64,000 nucleotides of DNA from RGIG5612 sp963599255 (GTDB lineage Bacteria; Bacillota; Clostridia; Lachnospirales; Lachnospiraceae), in contig CAVBWS010000002.1 in NCBI GenBank assembly GCA_963599255.1, forward strand, positions 1 through 64,000. Direction: 5' to 3'. Shown piece after piece: positions 1 through 8,354 of this stretch (its first letter is position 1; every line of letters starts with the position of its first letter). The translations under genes and the position numbers were made by a program. The notes below the pieces were generated by a model, which did not search any database, had not been told where the DNA came from, and saw only the letters and a list, made by a program, of their open reading frames with translations.

Positions 1-914
1 CTTAAAATGTATTTTTTGTCTCCGTATATTCTGGTTTTATAATATTCAGACACAATGTAATATTCATCATTGCCTTCTTCTGTAGTTCGAGTCACCTGAT
101 AGTCAAGCCTGAAAAATGCAACATCATTATCCACGTCAATTATACTTATAACCGGTTCTTCCACCTCTGAGACATCCATTGTGCCCCATGTCATGGAACC
201 CAGAGTCGAATAAAGTGAGATATCACCGTAGTTGGTGCTGTCATTTGCCGCAGAGTTAGGAGTCTGGTAATCTGCCAGTATGTCATCCTTGTCCCCGTTA
301 TACATGGCATTATGGTGTTCCAGCACCAGTGCCATGCTCTTCGCCATATTAGTTGTGGAATCCTTAATAACACGGGAATAATAATGTATTTCTCTGTTAT
401 TGCCGTCAGTCAGCTTGATATCAAGGAAATATTCTTCATTTTCATCAATCATATTCTCAAGCCGCAGCTGAGCAGTCATCGTGTCATTGCCTGTCAGTGT
501 GTATTCGGAGACAGTCTGCCTCTGTATGAGCTTGTCCTCATCAAGATCGGTCAGCGAAAACTCCAGGCCCCTTACGGTATTGCCATAGAGCTGAGCCTCT
601 ATGGTAATATCATAATCATAATCCAGCACAAATATACTGTCTCTCATGTAATGAGCATCCATTTCCCTGACATAACCATACATCCTGTTGATGGCCTGAC
701 CATTATAATCCATTGTGAGGGTCGGCAGAGAGCACTCCTCCAGTTCGCTGTAGTACACCGTCTCCTCACTGTTCTTTTTATTTATATAAAGAAAAACAGC
801 TGCCGCTATTAATAGCGCCAGTACTATCGCTCCGATAATGATAAACGTTTTCTTGCTGCGAATATATTCTTTTCTGTAATATCGCTTATATGTAGAGTGC
901 TTTCTTCTGCTCAT
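1..914 (-). CDS. Membrane-anchored extracytoplasmic protein, unknown function (3' end cut by window)
   Basis: The reading frame is open from an ATG at 914 to the window edge, so the C-terminus is missing. The protein starts with a very basic cytoplasmic tail (MSRRKHSTYKRYYRKEY), then one hydrophobic helix at about residues 22-43, then an outside region rich in Tyr, Asp and Glu. This is the layout of a type II membrane-anchored protein. I recognise no family and no catalytic motif. The following gene in the operon lies outside the window. The coding call rests on the clean open frame, the signal-anchor and the absence of a competing frame. It could be a regulator of an envelope process, but nothing here shows that. 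Confidence 0.75.
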   Translation of the reverse strand, partial: MSRRKHSTYKRYYRKEYIRSKKTFIIIGAIVLALLIAAAVFLYINKKNSEETVYYSELEECSLPTLTMDYNGQAINRMYGYVREMDAHYMRDSIFVLDYDYDITIEAQLYGNTVRGLEFSLTDLDEDKLIQRQTVSEYTLTGNDTMTAQLRLENMIDENEEYFLDIKLTDGNNREIHYYSRVIKDSTTNMAKSMALVLEHHNAMYNGDKDDILADYQTPNSAANDSTNYGDISLYSTLGSMTWGTMDVSEVEEPVISIIDVDNDVAFFRLDYQVTRTTEEGNDEYYIVSEYYKTRIYGDKKYIL

Positions 915-1113
915 TAATTAATCCTGTAATTTGTTATAAAAGTCCTGTACGACAGATGCGAGTGAGCCGTGCTTGCACGAGCGAACTCGTATCTATCGGA
1001 CAGTCTAACCTGCATGAGCAAGTAGAGCAATAGCTCGGATTGCGAATGCAGTACAACTGTGGGTGTGCTGCAAGCACGTGCCGTGAACCTCGGCGTGCAG
1101 CCACACAACCACT
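915..1113. repeat. Intergenic leader with a 10-bp inverted repeat
   Basis: No gene is seen. A perfect 10-bp inverted repeat, CGTGCTTGCA (968-977) and TGCAAGCACG (1069-1078), encloses about 90 bp. It lies upstream of the membrane-protein gene ending the window on the left, so it could fold in that gene's 5' leader. The function is unknown. Confidence 0.4.
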
Positions 1114-1737
1114 TTATCTGATAAAATTAGTATAACTTCCGGTTTCCATCACAGGCTGCTCAATGCCATTTGCCTTGCCTGATTCTATCAGTTTCATGAC
1201 CCATGTCAGATAAGCGGCCGAATTTCTCATGGTCTTAAGGCCTTCTGCATCCTCCATAACCTGTCCCGGCTTAGCGCCATGAGCAGTGCCCCAATATGTG
1301 GAGCCCACGTAGATCATTCCGCTGATAGCGAAATATTTGCTGAGTACATCAACAGAAGCCGTAGTTCCGCCTCTTCTGGCAACTGCCACCGTAAATCCCG
1401 GTTTGCCGGCAAATATCTTACCTGATCCATAGAACGCTCTGTCCAGAAATGACAATATCCGTCCGCTGGGATGGGCATAATATACAGGAGTGCCGAATAC
1501 GAATCCGTCTGCTTCCTTGGCCTTTTCTATGAATTCGTGTACCTGATCGTCTGTAAATACGCAGCTTCCGGTCTTTCTGCACTGCTCGCAGCCTATACAG
1601 TCTCTGAGAGGCTCCGCGCTGATCTGAAATATCTCATAATCAATGCCCTGGGAGTTCAGGAACCTTCCCGCCTCTTCCAGGATCTGATGTGTATTGCCAT
1701 TTTTTCTTGCACTACCGTTAAGCATAAGTACCTTCAT
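1114..1737 (-). CDS. Flavodoxin-fold NAD(P)H-dependent oxidoreductase (iron-sulfur flavoprotein type)
   Basis: A 207-residue soluble flavoprotein. The N-terminus (MKVLMLNGSARKNGNT) is the FMN phosphate-binding loop of the NADPH-dependent FMN reductase / flavodoxin-like fold. Residues about 47-58 carry a compact cysteine motif, CIGCEQCRKTGSC, typical of the iron-sulfur flavoprotein branch, and GTPVYYAHPSG is the second flavin-contact loop. The family moves electrons from NAD(P)H or ferredoxin through FMN to quinones, oxygen or other acceptors; the real substrate cannot be read from sequence. GAGG stands 8 nt before the ATG. It is monocistronic, 140 bp downstream of the phosphonate-type permease gene and on the same strand. 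Confidence 0.85.
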   Translation of the reverse strand: MKVLMLNGSARKNGNTHQILEEAGRFLNSQGIDYEIFQISAEPLRDCIGCEQCRKTGSCVFTDDQVHEFIEKAKEADGFVFGTPVYYAHPSGRILSFLDRAFYGSGKIFAGKPGFTVAVARRGGTTASVDVLSKYFAISGMIYVGSTYWGTAHGAKPGQVMEDAEGLKTMRNSAAYLTWVMKLIESGKANGIEQPVMETGSYTNFIR

Positions 1738-1877
1738 TGTCGTAACCTCGCTTTCTCCTTTTTCTTTCGCTAAGTATACCTAATCACTTGCGTTTTTCAA
1801 GCCCCGAAAGCGCCTTCTCCGGACCCTATTCTGTGCTGCTGATTACCTGTTCATCTGTACATGTGCTGCCGGGCGGC

Positions 1878-3428
1878 TTATTGAAGGCGGGATCTTAACC
1901 TGACTGAGCAGAAGTCAATCACCCATACAATTATAATGAGTCCCCATGAGATGGCGCCGGCTGTAGTCCAATCGTAGTGATTCATTGCAAATATTAAAGG
2001 CGTTCCTATTCCGCCGGCTCCCACCAGTCCTAATACCGACGCCTCTCTTATATTAACATCAAATCTGTATAATATAACTGAAGCAAATTGCGGGCCCAAC
2101 TGCGGAAGCAGACAATATCTTATTCTCTTAAATGATGTGATGCCCATGGATTTAAGGGCATTATAGCTTCTCAGATCCAGTGCATCGATGGATTGTGTGA
2201 ATCTCTTAGTCAATAAACCGATGCTACATACAGTCATGGTCAGCACTCCGGTAAATGCTCCCTGCCCCGTCACTCTGACAAAAATTATTCCGTATATAAC
2301 AAAGGGTACCGCCCTGACAGCCATAACAACCAGTCTGAATATAAGGCTGATGGGACGGGGCATCAGCTTCGATGTATTAAGGAGTGACAAAGGTATGGAT
2401 ATCACCGCTCCCAGAAGTGTTCCCAGAAATGATATGCAGACAGTCTCCAGCAGCAGATACAAAAGGCCTGAGGTGCTCATATCCGTAATAAATGAAAAAT
2501 CCGGACGGACAAATCCCATCAGCATATTTTTTATAACGGTAAGAGACGTGTGGCTGAAATCCGGCGGACTCTGCGTAATTATGCAGTACAAGAATATGGC
2601 CGCGAGAACTATGACTATCAGCTTCTTACACCTCTTCGGCAGTTTCTTCTCATTTCGCACAACCGCTGTCAGAAACTGGCTCAGCCACTCAATCGCACAA
2701 ACAACTACATACAGAACGATCAGGATCATTCCTACCTTGCTGTATTCCCGCCAGGACACCTTCTCATTGATCAAGAGCCCGATGCCGCCTGCTCCCACAT
2801 AACCCAGGATCGCACTCTGGCGCACATTGGACTCTAACATATAGAGCGCATTTGTAAGATACGACGGCAATATATCCGGCAGTGTGCCCCTCATGAACGC
2901 CTTGTATCTTCCCACGCCCATGTTTCTTATGGCCATATATGTTCTCTGCCCCATGCTCTCTGCGTCCTCGTAGGTCAGTCTGGTCATAATTGCAAATGTA
3001 TATATAGTAAGCGCCGCTGTTCCTGCAAATGTTCCTAATCCAAATACAAATGTGGCTGAAAGTGCAAGTATTAATGCCGGAAATGACCTCATAACCTGAA
3101 TTATCAGCTTCAATATTCCCCGTATCCATGCAGGAAAGACCACAACATTTGCACACAAGGGTGCAAATAGCAATGCGAAGAAGGCGCCCATTACTGTTCC
3201 TGCAACAGACATCTGCAGTGTGGAGATGACCGGTTCAATGATCTTAGAAATATAATCCCATTCAGGCGGAAACATCTTGCCCACGATATCAGTAAGATGA
3301 CCAGCGCGCTTAAAAAAATAACCTGCATCTATATCAAGCAATTTAGATGCAAGATAAACAAGAAGCAGAACCCCTGCGAACCATATCCATTTCTTTATAG
3401 AAGTTCTTTTTATTTCACTCTGATTCAT
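1878..3428 (-). CDS. phnE: PhnE-type ABC transporter permease, two permease domains fused
   Basis: A 516-residue inner-membrane protein made of two PhnE-like permease halves in tandem (about residues 1-265 and 275-516). Each half has several hydrophobic helices and an EAA-type cytoplasmic loop ending in the same signature, GYVGAGGIG in the first half and GLVGAGGIG in the second. Normal PhnE is a single half of about 260-270 residues working as a dimer, so this is an internally fused pair. It should form the channel for the PhnD/PhnC-like proteins encoded at 6.9-7.9 kb and 6.1-6.8 kb. Its ATG overlaps the stop of the preceding Fic gene (ATGA) and lacks a clear ribosome site of its own, suggesting translational coupling to Fic. 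The substrate may be phosphonate, phosphite or another oxyanion or organic ligand; not resolved. Confidence 0.88.
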   Translation of the reverse strand: MNQSEIKRTSIKKWIWFAGVLLLVYLASKLLDIDAGYFFKRAGHLTDIVGKMFPPEWDYISKIIEPVISTLQMSVAGTVMGAFFALLFAPLCANVVVFPAWIRGILKLIIQVMRSFPALILALSATFVFGLGTFAGTAALTIYTFAIMTRLTYEDAESMGQRTYMAIRNMGVGRYKAFMRGTLPDILPSYLTNALYMLESNVRQSAILGYVGAGGIGLLINEKVSWREYSKVGMILIVLYVVVCAIEWLSQFLTAVVRNEKKLPKRCKKLIVIVLAAIFLYCIITQSPPDFSHTSLTVIKNMLMGFVRPDFSFITDMSTSGLLYLLLETVCISFLGTLLGAVISIPLSLLNTSKLMPRPISLIFRLVVMAVRAVPFVIYGIIFVRVTGQGAFTGVLTMTVCSIGLLTKRFTQSIDALDLRSYNALKSMGITSFKRIRYCLLPQLGPQFASVILYRFDVNIREASVLGLVGAGGIGTPLIFAMNHYDWTTAGAISWGLIIIVWVIDFCSVRLRSRLQ

Positions 3429-4474
3429 TTGCTTCTGACATAACGTGTGCAGCGTCCTGTTCCAACCTTGCGAAGCTGCCCTTCCCTTACCATTTTTCCC
3501 AGAACAGATTCCACTGTGGTGGCACTGACATCAGGCAGGATCTTGCAAATATCTGATTTTGAAATAGGTGTAAGCGAATTCATCACAGTGGCTTCAATTC
3601 TTGCCTGTTTTGTAACCTTTCGGTTCCCAAGAACGGCAAACCGTTTGTCCAGTTCCTTATAGCACGAGTATAACGTTATCAGAAACTCCAGAATAAATGC
3701 TGAATAATCATTCTCTCCCTCGTGCCATCCTGCAGATGACTGCTTCAGCGCATCGTAATAGTTGCCGTTTCGTTTGTTGATCTGCTCCTCAAACGAAATA
3801 TATTTACCGGCATCAAAACCATTCTTGTACAGCAAAAGGAGAGATAGTAATCTGGAAATCCTGCCATTTCCGTCACGAAACGGATGTATGCAGAGAAAAT
3901 CCAGAATTACACAAGGAATCAGCAGGAGCTGATTTATATTAGGATTGTCACGGGCCTCCTGATATGCCAAAAGAAGTTGTTCCATCGCTTCAGGCGTATC
4001 TGCTGCGGAAGTCGGATGGAAACGAACCCTCCTGCGGCCATCCTGGTCTTCTTCTATGATGTCATTGTCAACCTCTTTGTATTTCCCTGCTGAGGAATAT
4101 CCTGCAATGTTCATCATGGTGGCATGAAGTCGAAGGATATCTGCCTGCCTAAAATCCATATTCAGATAATCGGTATGAACTTCAGCCAAGGCGTCCCTAT
4201 AGCCTGCAATTTCCTGCTCACTATGGTTCAATGGAGCACTGCTCCCATTTACAATTTCATTGATACGTTCATCAGTAGTAATAATACCTTCGATCGCATT
4301 GGAACTCTTAATTGACTGAACCCTGGCTACTCTGGCCAGTTCTGTAAACACATCAGCAAATTGGTCTTTTCTGTTCCATGCCATGGCACGAAGAGAATAA
4401 ATATCTGTTGCTATATTCAATAATCCTGCCGGAAGCATCCCGTTGTACAGAAATGAATAATCGAATCTACGCAT
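3425..4474 (-). CDS. Fic family AMP-transferase with N-terminal inhibitory helix and C-terminal winged helix
   Basis: A 349-residue Fic protein. The complete active motif HPFRDGNGRISR starts at about residue 197. The inhibitory motif SNAIEG (S-x-x-x-E-G) is at about 58-63, so this is a self-inhibited class II Fic enzyme. Fic proteins transfer AMP, or other phosphate-containing groups, to Ser/Thr/Tyr of target proteins. The last about 70 residues (ISKSDICKILPDVSATTVESVLGKM, split by sense) look like a winged helix, so the protein may bind its own promoter. I chose the ATG at 4474 because AAGGG lies 8 nt upstream; the longer start at 4507 has no ribosome site. Three operator-like repeats lie just upstream. 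The stop overlaps the start of phnE by 4 nt, although Fic has no known role in that transporter. Confidence 0.9.
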   Translation of the reverse strand: MRRFDYSFLYNGMLPAGLLNIATDIYSLRAMAWNRKDQFADVFTELARVARVQSIKSSNAIEGIITTDERINEIVNGSSAPLNHSEQEIAGYRDALAEVHTDYLNMDFRQADILRLHATMMNIAGYSSAGKYKEVDNDIIEEDQDGRRRVRFHPTSAADTPEAMEQLLLAYQEARDNPNINQLLLIPCVILDFLCIHPFRDGNGRISRLLSLLLLYKNGFDAGKYISFEEQINKRNGNYYDALKQSSAGWHEGENDYSAFILEFLITLYSCYKELDKRFAVLGNRKVTKQARIEATVMNSLTPISKSDICKILPDVSATTVESVLGKMVREGQLRKVGTGRCTRYVRSK

Positions 4475-4507
4475 AGCCCAGTCCCTTTCTGCATGCAATT
4501 CTACCAT

Positions 4508-4566
4508 TTTTTATGCAGATAGTTAAGATGTATCTGCATAAAAATCATTCTATTTTTATGCAGATA
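4508..4566. promoter_or_regulatory. Three copies of a 14-bp operator-like repeat before the Fic gene
   Basis: TTTTTATGCAGATA occurs at 4508-4521, as its exact inverted copy TATCTGCATAAAAA at 4531-4544, and again directly at 4553-4566. The start-to-start spacing is 22-23 bp, about two helical turns. The set lies 34-92 bp upstream of the chosen Fic start. The winged helix in that Fic protein is the obvious candidate to bind here (inference). Confidence 0.7.
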
Positions 4567-5030
4567 AGAGTTCTATTTCTTATGTGTTATTTTTTTATTA
4601 CTGTGTATCCAATCATTGAAAAATATCCTCTGCTCCGATTCTGCATGGTTTTCAATGTACCGAAACATCTCTTTCAAGTCCTTCTCGTCCCACAGAACAC
4701 TCTTTGTCAAATTCTTCTGATGTGTGCCGATTATTCCAGAAAAGATTCACTTTCATACGCTTGGTAATAATCACTTTTTCGAATCGACACATGAATCGCC
4801 ATATTACTCCAAAGAACGCCAGACTATATGGTTATTCCCTGTTCTGTGAATATATATGGTCTATATCTCCGTCCGCCTCTTACGTTTGGGATTGCAATTT
4901 GTGACCCTAAACTATCTCATCGTTTATCATTAATAAATTCACTAAAAAATATTATAAAAGTTGTCTTATACAATAATCAAGACTTGGTACTAGCCTTTTT
5001 ATTTTAATCCTGGAATGCAGACTTTTATAT
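4567..5030. other. Divergent Fic promoter region; possible decayed coding remnant
   Basis: No intact gene. On the minus strand, about 4600-4750, one frame reads like protein (for example WDEKDLKEMFRYIENHAES) but is short, has stops on both sides and no start signal. It may be a remnant of a gene lost when the Fic pair arrived. I do not recognise its family. The rest is AT-rich promoter DNA. Confidence 0.3.
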
Positions 5031-5132
5031 TTTAGGGAACAATTTTGTTGTTTTATTCGTGAAAAGTTTCCTAATGCTCGTTGACTATTAGGGAACTTTT
5101 CGATATATTGATGCCATAAAAAGTTCCCTAAA
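5031..5132. promoter_or_regulatory. Four operator-like AAAAGTTCCCTAA repeats before the second Fic-like gene
   Basis: Copies are TTAGGGAAC at 5032-5040, AAAAGTTTCCTAAT at 5062-5075, its near-exact inverse ATTAGGGAACTTTT at 5087-5100, and AAAAGTTCCCTAAA at 5119-5132. The 5062-5100 pair forms a long palindrome. The last copy overlaps the ribosome site AAAGGAG, so a bound repressor would also cover translation signals. The sequence is different from the repeat set of the divergent Fic gene, so two separate regulators are implied. Confidence 0.7.
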
Positions 5133-5144
5133 GGAGATGGTGCA

Positions 5145-6086
5145 ATGTCAGTGCAATACGATGAAATACAGGAATTATTAAGAAGTCGTGCTGATCTGCA
5201 TGCAAGATTAAGCCTAATGCCCTACGATGGCTCACCCGAGATCAAGGAGAGCGGTGGCGGAAAATATCTCTATGTAAGAAAGCGAGTGGCAGGCAAACTT
5301 ACATCAACCTATGTAGGCATATATACCGAAGAACTGTATAATCTGCTCCTTCGTAATGCCAGAGATGCTCGTGAAATCAGAAAATCACTTCGCCGCATTG
5401 AAAAGCAGCTTGCTGCCGCCGGATATTCTGAAGATGAACTTTCTGCTGATGTTGTAAATAACATAGCATTTGCACGTGCTAATATGAAAATGAACATCTA
5501 TGACCAGGCTGTTTTGGAGGGTGTTGCAACCTCCTTTCCGCAGACAGAGGAAATCATAGAAAACGGAAAGGTCTCTGGCATGACCGCTACTGATGTGCAG
5601 AAAATCCTGAACTTGAAACACGCATGGGAGTTTATTCTAGACCGGGACGTGATTGCAAGCCGTTCTGACTACTATATGCTCAGTCATATTGCCAGGCTGG
5701 TGAATGAAGGATTTTTTGCTGAGGGTGGCCGAATTCGAGGAGTTCCGGTTACCATAGGTGGCTCATCCTATGTTCCGCCGCTGCCAAACGAACCGGATGT
5801 AAAGGGAAAAATCAGACAGATAGTCCAAGAAAATGATGAAGTTATTAATATTGCAGTAAAACTTTGTCTCTACTGTATGAAAACTCAGATCTTTCTGGAT
5901 GGCAATAAACGCGCTGCCGTCATTTTCGCCAACCATTATCTGATTTCGCATGGCGGAGGTTTTCTGGTGATTCCTGAAAAGGAAGTGCCGGAGTTTAAGC
6001 GACTGCTCGTAGAGTATTATGAAGGTGATGATATTACTATCATCGCGGACTTTATGAAAGAGCGCTGTTGGAAAAATATTCAATGA
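5145..6086 (+). CDS. Fic-fold protein with a non-canonical active site
   Basis: A 313-residue protein. The C-terminal half carries a Fic core, but the motif reads QIFLDGNKRAAV at about residues 244-255. Gln and Ile replace the catalytic His and Pro of HPFxxGN, while DGNKR is kept. The upstream motif QAVLEG (about 118-123) resembles the S-x-x-x-E-G inhibitory helix with Gln in place of Ser. The N-terminal 100 residues are charged and helical, with no recognised domain. His-less Fic relatives are known, and some do not adenylylate; this one may act as regulator or partner. AAAGGAG is 8 nt before the ATG. It is divergent from the canonical Fic gene and its last 7 nt overlap the 3' end of the phnC-like gene. 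Confidence 0.82.
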   Translation: MSVQYDEIQELLRSRADLHARLSLMPYDGSPEIKESGGGKYLYVRKRVAGKLTSTYVGIYTEELYNLLLRNARDAREIRKSLRRIEKQLAAAGYSEDELSADVVNNIAFARANMKMNIYDQAVLEGVATSFPQTEEIIENGKVSGMTATDVQKILNLKHAWEFILDRDVIASRSDYYMLSHIARLVNEGFFAEGGRIRGVPVTIGGSSYVPPLPNEPDVKGKIRQIVQENDEVINIAVKLCLYCMKTQIFLDGNKRAAVIFANHYLISHGGGFLVIPEKEVPEFKRLLVEYYEGDDITIIADFMKERCWKNIQ

Positions 6087-6820
6087 CCATTATCATAAAT
6101 CCTGCGTATGATCTCGTCACTAAGCTGCTGCGGACTTCCGTCAAATACAACCAGTCCCCGCCTCATGCCTATCAGCCGATCTGACACCTCCTGTGACACT
6201 GCCAGATTATGACTGTTCATTAATACTGTAAGATTCTCGCTCTGCTGGAGGTCCTTCAGCAGCTGAATTATCTGCCTTCCTGTTACCGGATCCAGAGATG
6301 CTACGGGTTCATCCGCCAGGATTATCTCCGGCTCCTGCATCAGCGCTCTTGCAATGGCCACACGCTGTTTCTGTCCTCCTGACAGGTTCTTGACAGGTTC
6401 GTTTATTTTATCCGCCAATCCGACTCTTTCAAGCAAGGCTGTCGCCTTCTGCCTTCGGACCCTTCCGAATGCTCCCACTGCCGCCGTGATAAAATTCATG
6501 TCATATAGGCTGGCATTAAGGACATTTTGTATGCAGCTTGACTGCTCCACCAGGCAGAAATCCTGATAGATCGTTCCTATCTTATGCTGAAGTCTTCTTT
6601 TTTCCTTACCTTTGCATAAAACAAAATCAGTGTCATCGATCAGTATTCTGCCAGTATCCGGTTTAATTGCACCATTAAGGGTGCGGAAAAGGGTTGTCTT
6701 TCCCGCACCCGATAATCCGATGACAGAGACGAATTCTCCCGCCTCTGTATCAAATGATACATCAGCCAATGCTGCTGTATTTTCAAAATTCTTTTTTAAA
6801 TGCTCTATTCTTAATTTCAT
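6080..6820 (-). CDS. phnC: PhnC-type ABC transporter ATP-binding protein
   Basis: A 246-residue ABC ATPase. Walker A is GLSGAGKTT (about residue 34), the Q-loop lies in GTIYQDFCL, the signature is LSGGQKQR, Walker B is IILADEP with a following D-loop SLDP, and the switch His is in NSHNLA. The length and the overall pattern fit PhnC/SsuB-like importers of small anions. It should energise the tandem permease encoded at 1.9-3.4 kb together with the binding protein upstream. It starts 63 bp after phnD and has a weak ribosome site. Its stop is overlapped by the convergent Fic-like gene, so the operon that probably once continued into phnE is broken here. Confidence 0.92.
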   Translation of the reverse strand: MKLRIEHLKKNFENTAALADVSFDTEAGEFVSVIGLSGAGKTTLFRTLNGAIKPDTGRILIDDTDFVLCKGKEKRRLQHKIGTIYQDFCLVEQSSCIQNVLNASLYDMNFITAAVGAFGRVRRQKATALLERVGLADKINEPVKNLSGGQKQRVAIARALMQEPEIILADEPVASLDPVTGRQIIQLLKDLQQSENLTVLMNSHNLAVSQEVSDRLIGMRRGLVVFDGSPQQLSDEIIRRIYDNGH

Positions 6821-6883
6821 TTACACATTGAAAATGTTATCATGCTGCTGTCCTTGACACGCGGAGCCTGCTGCAGACCGCAA

Positions 6884-7930
6884 TCATTCCATGGACTTAA
6901 GAAGTTCCTGTGCAGCCCTCTCGCCGTCATAATCAGAGTCCTGACCCCAGGTGTAGCCCACCTGGCTGAATACACTGATGATATCCTGACCCTCCTGCGT
7001 CTCACCTATCTCTATAAATGCCTCGCCTACTGCCTGACGGAAGTCTTCATCTTCCATGGTCTCGGAAGTCTTGCTATAGGCTATCATATCATTATATATA
7101 CCCTCTGTCACACCGATAATGCCGGTCTGCTCCACCATAGGTGCGGTTCCGCCCAGCTCAGATTCCCAGATTGGCGCGTTCTTGATACGGATATGTCCGT
7201 ATGAAACCATTACATCCACCTGTCCGGCTGCCAGACGGGATACAGCCGTTGTATGTGATTCTGACTCAACAACATTTTCAAGGTCACTGATGCTCTTACC
7301 ATAATTTTCCTGCAGCCACAGGCATGGATAGATATATCCAGATGCCGATGTTGGGCTAAGTACTGTCCAAGAAGCACTATTCAGATCTTCCCAGATAAGC
7401 TCTTCCCCTGCATTTACCTTGGCTAGAAGCTCCTGACCCTTCTGTGTCGGGCCTGCCAGAATTATACATCTGTAGTATGTCGCATATTCATCTGTATACT
7501 CCTCTATAGTTCCGTCATTCCAGTCCTTAGGGTCGGTCGAGTCCTTATTGATAGCCTTCCTGAGCGCCGTAAGCAGAACATCGCAGTCATCCGAAAACAG
7601 CACATAATTGCCGCCCGAGATAAATCCCAGATCCGCGCTGCCCGCTGACAGAGCCTCCCCGACCGCTGTGTAACTGGTGCCCACAGTCATATCAATGTCC
7701 TTGACATCATAACCCTTTTCCAGGAGTTTGTCCTTAAGAAGCTGCTCTAACGGCTCCGTGGCCGTTGTGATCTCGTCCGCATCTGCATAAGGCGAGAAAG
7801 CGATCTTAAGGCTCTCAACTTCCTTAACCTCTGTTGGCTGATCGCTTGCTGCATCCGACGCCATCACCGGTAAGGCTGCCATAGATACTGCCAATGTTGC
7901 TGCAGCAAATAGTTTAATAAGTTTCTTCAT
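6884..7930 (-). CDS. phnD: PhnD-type periplasmic (lipid- or wall-side) substrate-binding protein
   Basis: A 348-residue secreted binding protein. A signal peptide (MKKLIKLFAAATLAVSMAAL, then ...VMASDA) is followed by the mature PhnD-like fold beginning LKIAFSPYADADEI. Typical family stretches include SYTAVGEALSAGSADLGFIS, WTVLSPTSASGYIYP and QVDVMVSYGHIR. There is no lipobox Cys, so it may be attached by other means or interact directly with the permease. It delivers the ligand to the PhnC/PhnE-like transporter. GGAGG lies 9 nt upstream of the ATG. A long structured leader with an intrinsic terminator precedes it, so expression is probably controlled by transcription attenuation. Confidence 0.9.
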   Translation of the reverse strand: MKKLIKLFAAATLAVSMAALPVMASDAASDQPTEVKEVESLKIAFSPYADADEITTATEPLEQLLKDKLLEKGYDVKDIDMTVGTSYTAVGEALSAGSADLGFISGGNYVLFSDDCDVLLTALRKAINKDSTDPKDWNDGTIEEYTDEYATYYRCIILAGPTQKGQELLAKVNAGEELIWEDLNSASWTVLSPTSASGYIYPCLWLQENYGKSISDLENVVESESHTTAVSRLAAGQVDVMVSYGHIRIKNAPIWESELGGTAPMVEQTGIIGVTEGIYNDMIAYSKTSETMEDEDFRQAVGEAFIEIGETQEGQDIISVFSQVGYTWGQDSDYDGERAAQELLKSME

Positions 7931-8023
7931 TTGTTCTTACCTCCAGATCCTTTTCTTCCGCCGGAAGCTGATCACTACGCACCATCTCGGAGCATTGTAT
8001 GTAACAGTCATAAAATCTCGTTA

Positions 8024-8062
8024 CATAAAAATAGACATATGCGCCTCTGCACATATATCTAT
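8024..8062 (-). terminator. Intrinsic terminator in the phnD leader
   Basis: On the minus strand a 14-bp stem (8062-8049 with 8044-8031, two G-U pairs, 4-nt loop) is followed by a run of U (TTTTTAT). It lies about 100 nt upstream of the phnD start and directly after the structured leader, which is the geometry of a transcription-attenuation riboswitch or leader. Confidence 0.8.
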
Positions 8063-8245
8063 GTATGATCGACCTCGGCAGACGCTGTTTCTCCGCGCAC
8101 CACGCGGATAGTGGTCGGTCGACTCTCTCTGGAATCCTCTCAACCCGGAACACGGGCTCCCTCGCAATCTGGTTTTGTCGTCTATATTCAGACCGCTGTC
8201 ATTCGGGAGCTCCCCCGCTGCAGCATTTCCGAAAACCACGCTGAT
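8063..8245 (-). ncRNA. Structured 5' leader of the phnD operon, candidate riboswitch of unassigned class
   Basis: Read as RNA on the minus strand, this roughly 180-nt region holds several nested stems. GGTTTTC/(GA)CAAAACC closes a first arm containing GCTG/CAGC and the CGGG-GGAGCT-CCCG hairpin. A second hairpin is AGCCCG/CGGGTT. A third arm is closed by TCGACC/GGTCGA (8122-8117 with 8074-8069) and contains alternative stems ACCAC/GTGGT and TCCGCG/CGCGGA. The terminator follows directly. I compared it by eye with TPP, T-box, cobalamin, FMN, SAM, lysine, THF and ykkC patterns and found no full match. The ligand could be what the transporter imports. Confidence 0.55.
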
Positions 8246-8354
8246 TTTATATTAATTATAATATTATTTCAAGCAGTTTGACGGCAGTGGGCCGTGTGAG
8301 TTTATACTCGAATTAAATTTAGCTTCCTGGGTATAGGCACTTGCCTGCTTCTTA

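Noticed and set aside
312..812. 166-codon plus-strand frame
   Set aside because: Antisense to the clear membrane-protein frame, without start signals or family features.
8063..8245. Resemblance of the phnD leader to a TPP riboswitch (GGGAGC...GUUGAGA) or a T-box (UGGUGCGCGG)
   Set aside because: The TPP P4-P5 part (CCUGAU...GCGUAGG) is missing. The T-box UGGN element would have to share pairing with the terminator, but the terminator stem is AU-rich and unrelated, and no stem I signature is present.
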